Shown here: in pieces, positions 54,487 through 59,340 of the stretch
Layout of the letters: each line of letters opens with the position of its first letter
Numbering within the stretch: the stretch's first letter is position 1
Assembly (NCBI GenBank): GCA_003225455.1
Contig: QIAB01000031.1
Coordinates: 1 to 59,340, forward strand
Origin: Acidobacteriota bacterium
Lineage (GTDB): Bacteria; Acidobacteriota; Terriglobia; Terriglobales; Acidobacteriaceae
DNA: 59,340 nt
Direction of reading: 5' to 3'
Made by a program: the position numbers and the translations under genes
Notes under the pieces: model-generated
What the model was told of the DNA's origin: nothing
What the model saw: only the letters and a program-made list of their open reading frames with translations
The model's database searches: none

Positions 54487-55158
54487 CTATGATCTGCTCT
54501 TCGAGAAAATCTCAGCATCCGACCGGCGAATGTAGTTTGCGTCAAGCGCCTCGGGCGAGACTGTTTCTCCGGTCAATATCTTCTTCCAGCCCAGCCGAGC
54601 GATGGCATCGCTTCGAGGCCGCTCGATTTCGACAACTTTCAGGGCGACGTTGCGAGCGGCGTCGGAGACGACCTTGTCTGATGTAACTACGGTCTTCGCC
54701 AGTGCGGCATCTAGGAACTCCTGGCGGGTCAGCAGCCGCTCGCGGCGCATGGTTGCGTCTTTGACAACTTCGTATTCCCCAACATAAGTTTCGTTTCTGC
54801 CCGCGTCGAGTGCAGCGATCACTTCACCTTCGACTCCTCCCGCCACAGAAATGGCTTCCAGCAGCGAAACCGCCGCGATCGGCTTCGCCAGCACCTCAGC
54901 CAACGCCTTAATTGCCGCCAATCCCACCCGCAGCCCAGTAAACGACCCGGGGCCAGAAGCCACGGCGAATGCGTCAATTTGCTGCTTATTAACGTTGTGC
55001 TTCGCGAGCAAAGCCGCAATCTGCGGCACCAGTTGCGCCGAAAATGTTCCGCCCGCCAATGGAACGACTTCCAGTACCTCGCAAGCTCCATCCGGCTCAC
55101 ATCGCGCTAGCGCGATGCTGCCGTGCTTTCCTGAAGTGTCCGCAGCTAAGAGAAGCAT
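54487..55158 (-). CDS. tsaB: tRNA threonylcarbamoyladenosine biosynthesis protein TsaB
   Basis: 223 residues, actin-like ATPase fold. LLAADTSGKHGSIALA at the N-terminus and ASGPGSFTGLRVGLAAIKAL are diagnostic. It partners TsaD in t6A37 formation on ANN-decoding tRNAs. ATG at 55158 is the standard start; a longer frame to 55254 overlaps the lipoprotein gene. Confidence 0.94.
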   Translation of the reverse strand: MLLLAADTSGKHGSIALARCEPDGACEVLEVVPLAGGTFSAQLVPQIAALLAKHNVNKQQIDAFAVASGPGSFTGLRVGLAAIKALAEVLAKPIAAVSLLEAISVAGGVEGEVIAALDAGRNETYVGEYEVVKDATMRRERLLTRQEFLDAALAKTVVTSDKVVSDAARNVALKVVEIERPRSDAIARLGWKKILTGETVSPEALDANYIRRSDAEIFSKSRS

Positions 55159-55180
55159 GGTTGGTTCAGAGGTAGCTCGA

Positions 55181-56248
55181 TTAAATGTAAATGGCGTGAC
55201 CCAGCATTCCTTCAAGAACGAAAAGGAAATATCCCACTGCGTCCGAATACACAAGATTATAGGAACCCTCCACTACACCTGATTCCAGCTCTCGAGACTT
55301 GAAACGCAAATCTTTCGCGCTCGGTTCTGATCCCATTGACAAAGGATTGTTGCTGGCAACGTCTTTGGCGCCTGAAGGATACGTGATTGTTGCCGATCTT
55401 CGTCTACTCGGATCGTAGTTGAATGTGAGCCCGACTGCGCCTTCGTCGGCGAAATTCGCCGAACTTCGCCCCCCAAATGGTGAAGAGGGATCATAGTTTG
55501 CCTGGCTCTTGTCAAAATGCCGCACTCCCCAAAAGCGGGCATCGGTATCAACGTACTTCCATTCCGGTAAATTACTGGGCAACGCGCGTTGTCCATTCCT
55601 GCAGCCCTGTATCCTGTTCAAGACTTCTGTTATGTAATCGCGCTTCGTGGCGACAAGAACTATGTTCTTATTTGGAAAAGCCACGAAGGTCGTCCACAGA
55701 TCGTTCTCCATCTTCTCCTGAAATACGGCCACCTTTACTCCTTCAATTTCCTCGACTCCCAACGCGACCTCGCGGGATGCATTGACGAAAGCATTGCCAC
55801 TGCCGCCCAGGGCATCGGCAAATACAGCAATTCCACAGCCCTCAAAAGGCATTTCCCCGAGGCCAGACGGAGATCGGAAATGACGTGCCCCTTCGACAGC
55901 CAGCATAACTGGCCTGCTCTTCAGGTGCTTAGCCAGTAAGTCAGCCTTCAATCCAAATACAGCGAGTGGAAGACTTTCAAACATGTGATCCAGTTCCTGG
56001 CCGGATAGCTCTCGGTTTCGGATTGTCTCTTTTTCCGCCGGCCCATACGGAATCAGAAACGGTCCGCGAGCCACTGTTATTGTCTCGGTATCGAGTGGAA
56101 GCCAGGATAAGACCTGTTGAATATCTATTGAAGGCTGCCCGGTTTTCGAAGTGACAACGGTAGGTTGAGTGTTGCCTGGCCTTTTACAGCCGCCGCAAAC
56201 TGCAATCATCAAAACCGCCAATAACGTTTTCGCGGATATCTCTCTCAT
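55181..56248 (-). CDS. Hypothetical exported protein, possible lipoprotein
   Basis: 355 residues. N-terminus KTLLAVLMIAVCGGCKRPG is a signal peptide with a weak lipobox (Cys 21). The rest has IQQVLSWLPLDTETITVARG, PFEGCGIAVFADA, FVAFPNKNIVLVATKRDYIT. No family recognised with confidence; the pattern resembles a domain where secreted proteins bind heme or metal, but I claim nothing. It sits 22 bases before tsaB on the same strand. Confidence 0.65.
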   Translation of the reverse strand: MREISAKTLLAVLMIAVCGGCKRPGNTQPTVVTSKTGQPSIDIQQVLSWLPLDTETITVARGPFLIPYGPAEKETIRNRELSGQELDHMFESLPLAVFGLKADLLAKHLKSRPVMLAVEGARHFRSPSGLGEMPFEGCGIAVFADALGGSGNAFVNASREVALGVEEIEGVKVAVFQEKMENDLWTTFVAFPNKNIVLVATKRDYITEVLNRIQGCRNGQRALPSNLPEWKYVDTDARFWGVRHFDKSQANYDPSSPFGGRSSANFADEGAVGLTFNYDPSRRRSATITYPSGAKDVASNNPLSMGSEPSAKDLRFKSRELESGVVEGSYNLVYSDAVGYFLFVLEGMLGHAIYI

Positions 56249-56306
56249 TTAGGTTTCCCACTAAGGAAATTCATGACCCTCAGCGAAAATCCGTGGCTGC
56301 TTCGAA

Positions 56307-56705
56307 TCAGCCCTTCGCCTCCACCAACTCAAGCAGCACCCCTCCCGCGCTCGATGGATGCACGAACACATACCGATGCCCGCCAGCACCAATCTTGATT
56401 TCCTCAGAAACCAGACGCACGCCGTCTTTCTTCAACCGCTGGACCGCCGCCTCCAGATCAGGTACACGGAGCGAAACATGATGCAATCCTTCACCGCGCT
56501 CCGCGATGAACTTGGCAATCGCCGAAGTTTCTGACGTCGCCTCCAGCAGCTCCAGACGGCTCTCTCCGACCGGAACCATTACCAGCCGCACCTGCTCGGC
56601 TTCGACCACCTCTTCCTGCGAGACGGTGAGCCCCAGCTTCTCATAGATTCCCTTCGCCGCCGCCAACGACTTCACCGCGATTCCGAGATGGTCAATGCTG
56701 AACAT
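56307..56705 (-). CDS. mce: Methylmalonyl-CoA epimerase
   Basis: 132 residues, VOC fold. FSIDHLGIAVKSL with the metal His, a mid E(Q)VRLVMVPVGESRLELLEA, GLHHVSLRVPDLEAAVQRLK, and end GGVLLELVEA. It interconverts (R)- and (S)-methylmalonyl-CoA and works with the B12-dependent mutase that MeaB serves. Confidence 0.92.
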   Translation of the reverse strand: MFSIDHLGIAVKSLAAAKGIYEKLGLTVSQEEVVEAEQVRLVMVPVGESRLELLEATSETSAIAKFIAERGEGLHHVSLRVPDLEAAVQRLKKDGVRLVSEEIKIGAGGHRYVFVHPSSAGGVLLELVEAKG

Positions 56706-57007
56706 GCAAAACCCGCGCCCCGTCGACTCCGCGCCCCAGCAACAGACCTAGCAACGAACAGACATCGCAACGACCTCCGCCTCCGAGGAAGTTTGTGCCC
56801 GAGAAGTCCATCTTACGCCACGGGGAGCTCTATGCTTCTTTGTGGCGCGACATCCTTGTCCGCGCAATGCTGATCACTGTTTTTCTTGTCTTCTTGGAAC
56901 GATATGCCAAGTGGAGCTTGGCTGCTTATCAGGAGGAGATAGTCCTCGTCAGAGGATGCCAACCGAGGTACTCCTGCGCACCCTGACTCTGGGTCGTTAT
57001 CCTCACT
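56706..57007. other. Spacer with no convincing gene
   Basis: A 63-codon plus-strand frame (56795-56986, GTG start) contains one hydrophobic segment (ILVRAMLITVFLVFLERY) but lacks a ribosome binding site and any recognisable family. I see nothing else. Confidence 0.4.
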
Positions 57008-57649
57008 TCACGGTGCTGTCGGGCTGACCGGTTCATCTCCCTTTGAGAGAATAAGCCCCGTCAGCACGCCCGCTACGCCAATACCGCCGTATAGCACGGG
57101 TCTCGAATCCAAAATGCTGCCGCCCGCAGCAGGAAGCGCGCCCGCTTTCTTTTTCTTCTGAGCTTTCTGCGATGACTCATCGCGCGTGGTCTGCTGCCCT
57201 TGCGAGAGAGTCGCCGTCCCCGTGTCATCGCTGACGCTCACGTCGCCTTTGCGGGCTACGATCTGCACCGTTCCATCTTTCTCTACCACCTCATACTGCG
57301 TCCAGGCATCGGAGGCTGGCGCTATGGCTACATCGCCTGCGTGTGTGCTCATCTTCTTCGAGGTCGCAACGCTCACGCCTCCGTGCTTCACCGAAAGCGC
57401 GTTGCCCTCAAATTTGACCAGAGAATCGGCAACGATGACCACATTCGATCCCACCGCGTTGATGTTGGCCACCGAATTGGTTTTGGTCTGAATCAGGTCG
57501 CCAGGAAAGATCGCTGAAGAACGCGGGACTGTGCCACCATTCAACCACGCCGTGCCCTTGGCATAGAGCATGGCGCCCCCGGAATCAATCGCGAGCGCAG
57601 ACACAGGCAGAACCGCAATCATCATCAAACACAGCAGCTTGCACAGCAT
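57008..57649 (-). CDS. Secreted FecR-like protein
   Basis: 213 residues from the ATG at 57649. Signal peptide (LCLMMIAVLPVSALA), then a FecR-like beta domain (AWLNGGTVPRSSAIFPGDLI, VVIVADSLVKFEGNALSVKH, GTVQIVARKGDVSVSDDTGT), a Lys-rich linker, and a C-terminal hydrophobic segment (VLYGGIGVAGVLTGLIL). Anti-sigma or structural role cannot be decided. Start at 57715 would precede the signal peptide by 22 residues. Confidence 0.75.
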   Translation of the reverse strand: MLCKLLCLMMIAVLPVSALAIDSGGAMLYAKGTAWLNGGTVPRSSAIFPGDLIQTKTNSVANINAVGSNVVIVADSLVKFEGNALSVKHGGVSVATSKKMSTHAGDVAIAPASDAWTQYEVVEKDGTVQIVARKGDVSVSDDTGTATLSQGQQTTRDESSQKAQKKKKAGALPAAGGSILDSRPVLYGGIGVAGVLTGLILSKGDEPVSPTAP

Positions 57650-57715
57650 AGACGAACGCCTCCAACGAAAATTGGATCTCCAACTCAGCTTAGAGTCGGG
57701 GGACTCGACCGTCAA

Positions 57716-58724
57716 TAACTGCCGTGGTGACGCAGGATGCCCCAGTTCGGGCCCCGGTTTTGGGGCAAACCGGGGGCATCAGGCTGGTACTGTTAAAAAC
57801 TACCATTCGATCTTTGAAAGGGCTCGGCTTCAGCCGAGCCGCTAAGTCTTTCGTGATCCCGATCGTCCGTAGTCGCGCGTGCGCGGTGAGGACGACAAGG
57901 AATCTTCCTGTAATTTTCCGCGTCCCATCAGTTGTGCCAACAGGCCCCTGTCCGCGTTGTTCAAATCAGGACCAGCGCGCGAACCTGGGGCACAAGACTG
58001 CGCAAGTTTGGCACTTGCTGCGCTCAAATAAAAAAATCAAAGATGGCTGATGTCATCCTGAGAAAGCGGAGTCGTTCGCTTGCGAACGACTTCCAACGAA
58101 GGATCTATGCATTCGTCTTCCGGGTTGTCCGTGGCGCGGACTTTCCGCGCAGTTTACCAGAGACTACGCAACAAAGGTAATGCCAGCCTGCCGGGAATCG
58201 GTTGACCGTTATTTTGGCGCAGCCTGCCTCGTATTCCCATGTTGGGAAAAAATGGGTGAACGTCCCGTCTGTCCCCAGGTTTTGTCCCCAGGTTTTGTCC
58301 TCTGAAGCCGAGTCCCACGACGAACTTAGTCAATCGTGTTACGAAATCGAAACATTTTCAGCCGAACTTCCACCACAACTTGACAGTGGGTTTAGACTGG
58401 CAGGTTTGGGTTGCTGCTTTTCTCTGCGTACCTAAACCGAGCTTTAGGCCAGTTCCGGCGACTAAGACAAGCGAAACGGGCAATTTTGTGCTGATTTCGT
58501 AACGTTTTCAGATTCTTGTCCAGACGTAGCTCAATTGTGGTTTGCTCAAAGGGGTTAAGCTGGCAAGCGTTGGTCGGTAGCCTTTATTAAGAAAGATTCC
58601 CCACAACTTCTCTGTACCCAACAGTGCTGTACAGGGGTCTCTTTAGCTCTTACGCTCGCGTTCACGTATGTACCGGGCCACAGGATCTGTGCCGTTATCT
58701 GACTAACGCTTGGAGGAGGTTGGC
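57716..58724. repeat. Long spacer with dispersed repeats
   Basis: No gene is supported. A TTTGAAAGGGCTCGGCTTCA-type hairpin repeat lies at 57812-57847; a TGTCATCCTGAGAAAGCGGA element of the kind common in Acidobacteriota spacers at 58051-58110; and a short tandem duplication (GTCCCCAGGTTTT twice) at 58271-58298. The remainder to 58700 shows no open frame with family similarity. Confidence 0.6.
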
Positions 58725-59340
58725 TTGGTCACTCGTGTATTTGCAAAGATTGCGCTTGCGCTGGCCGCGGAAACGCTGTTGTGCCTAGCCGCACAGTCCC
58801 AGACCACGTACCACTTCCACAAAGAAGTAGCAAGCACCGGCTATAACCTACTGTCGACGGCTGGGCCCGATTCGTCTTCGACAATGTTGACTACCTCCGA
58901 CCTGAAGCAGAAAACCGGCAGTACTTGGATAGCAAACTGGGCCACCGCGACAGGGGTTCCAAATTCTGCAGGAATGGTTCCTGCCAATTCGACATTTCAG
59001 CTTTCACTATGGATGAACAAGTCAGCAAGCTTCGGAACCATCTACCCAGTGGTCACGGTTGGAAAATTGGATGCCAGTCAAAACACGACAGCTTGGGCGA
59101 CTGCGACTGCCAGCACTCCACTCACAACAACTCTTACAAAGATAACGTTCAGCTTTACTCTGCCCGCGGCTCAGACTATGGTCGCGACGGACCGGTGGTG
59201 GATAGAAAGTGGGGGCATACATACCGAGTGGGGGCAGTACCACTCACAGCGTTACCGCCAGTTTTGCCTTCGAAGGAACTCTAAACGGGAATTATGATTC
59301 CACCGCTGTCCTACCAGCCATTATCAGAGTGCCAGCCTCA
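58725..59340 (+). CDS. Secreted protein, partial, with one apparent frameshift
   Basis: Starts TTG at 58725 with GGAGGAGG six bases upstream. Signal peptide (FAKIALALAAETLLCLAAQS), then a Ser/Thr-rich extracellular region (STWIANWATATGVPNSAG, TFQLSLWMNKSASFGTIYPV). The frame closes at 59295-59297. If one G is removed from the run at 59211-59215, the protein continues to the window edge (SGAYIPSGGSTTHSVTASFA then FEGTLNGNYDSTAVLP). Most likely an intact large surface protein with a homopolymer error. No family recognised. Confidence 0.65.

Noticed and set aside
58500-58724. A c-di-GMP (GEMM-like) riboswitch before the right-edge secreted gene
   Set aside because: Only a GGTAG fragment is suggestive; the conserved GCAAACC and pairing elements are missing.

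Overview
The window looks like a chromosomal segment of a soil-type Acidobacteriota (Terriglobia/Koribacter-like). This is inferred from gene content (DUF5818 and DUF6438 secreted proteins, an M2 peptidyl-dipeptidase, a BBP2-type porin, several ECF sigma/zf-HC2 pairs, a deazaflavin-type nitroreductase relative), from the moderately high GC, and from abundant short palindromic intergenic repeats. No database search was possible. No prophage, plasmid, CRISPR array or rRNA is visible. One tRNA-Ser(GCU) and one decayed IS481-type transposase are present.

Layout. 0-10.9 kb: a broken PxKF-domain gene at the left edge, a DUF6438 protein, thrS, an orphan antitoxin-like gene, a LamG-like secreted protein beside a duplicated thrS 5' end, an aldo/keto reductase, a PilZ-GAF protein, an M2 peptidase, and the folC-plsC-small protein operon. 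11-21 kb: a secreted protein, pncB, an ArsR/SDR pair, a HEPN two-gene module, accD, cobO, a 4TM holin-like protein and several small proteins. 21.3-33.2 kb: a tightly packed minus-strand operon of ten genes (aquaporin, tandem DM13, GMC oxidoreductase, double VOC, small protein, GH63 glucosidase, glucose dehydrogenase, NDH-2, GH133 debranching enzyme). It suggests release of glucose from alpha-glucans, oxidation to gluconolactone, and electron transfer to quinone. 33.3-37.4 kb: rearranged ECF sigma/anti-sigma genes with clear remnants (a sigma C-terminal tail and an SMP-30 lactonase C-terminus), then an intact ECF/zf-HC2/zinc-ribbon operon. 37.4-45.2 kb: an MDR oxidoreductase, then a potassium-homeostasis neighbourhood (BBP2 porin, one-TM protein, KdpE, a short KdpD-like kinase, a KUP/KimA-like transporter). 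Three tandem 11-bp repeat sites there look like KdpE operators. 45.3-48.8 kb: tRNA-Ser, an ECF sigma with a zf-HC2/bactofilin-like membrane anti-sigma, and the IS481 remnant. 48.8-57.7 kb: meaB, a catalytically altered Asd-like gene in an operon with pssA and psd, a YdcH-like protein, rimI and tsaB separated by 0.9 kb of repeats, a possible lipoprotein, methylmalonyl-CoA epimerase and a FecR-like protein. 57.7-59.3 kb: a repeat-bearing spacer and the start of a secreted protein that runs off the right edge with one apparent frameshift.

The strongest second-look items are the putative KdpE regulon, the Asd paralog lacking the catalytic Cys, the ten-gene sugar-oxidation operon with aquaporin and DM13, the HEPN pair, and dispersed repeats that have been absorbed into coding sequences (folC, plsC, rimI, the meaB stop).
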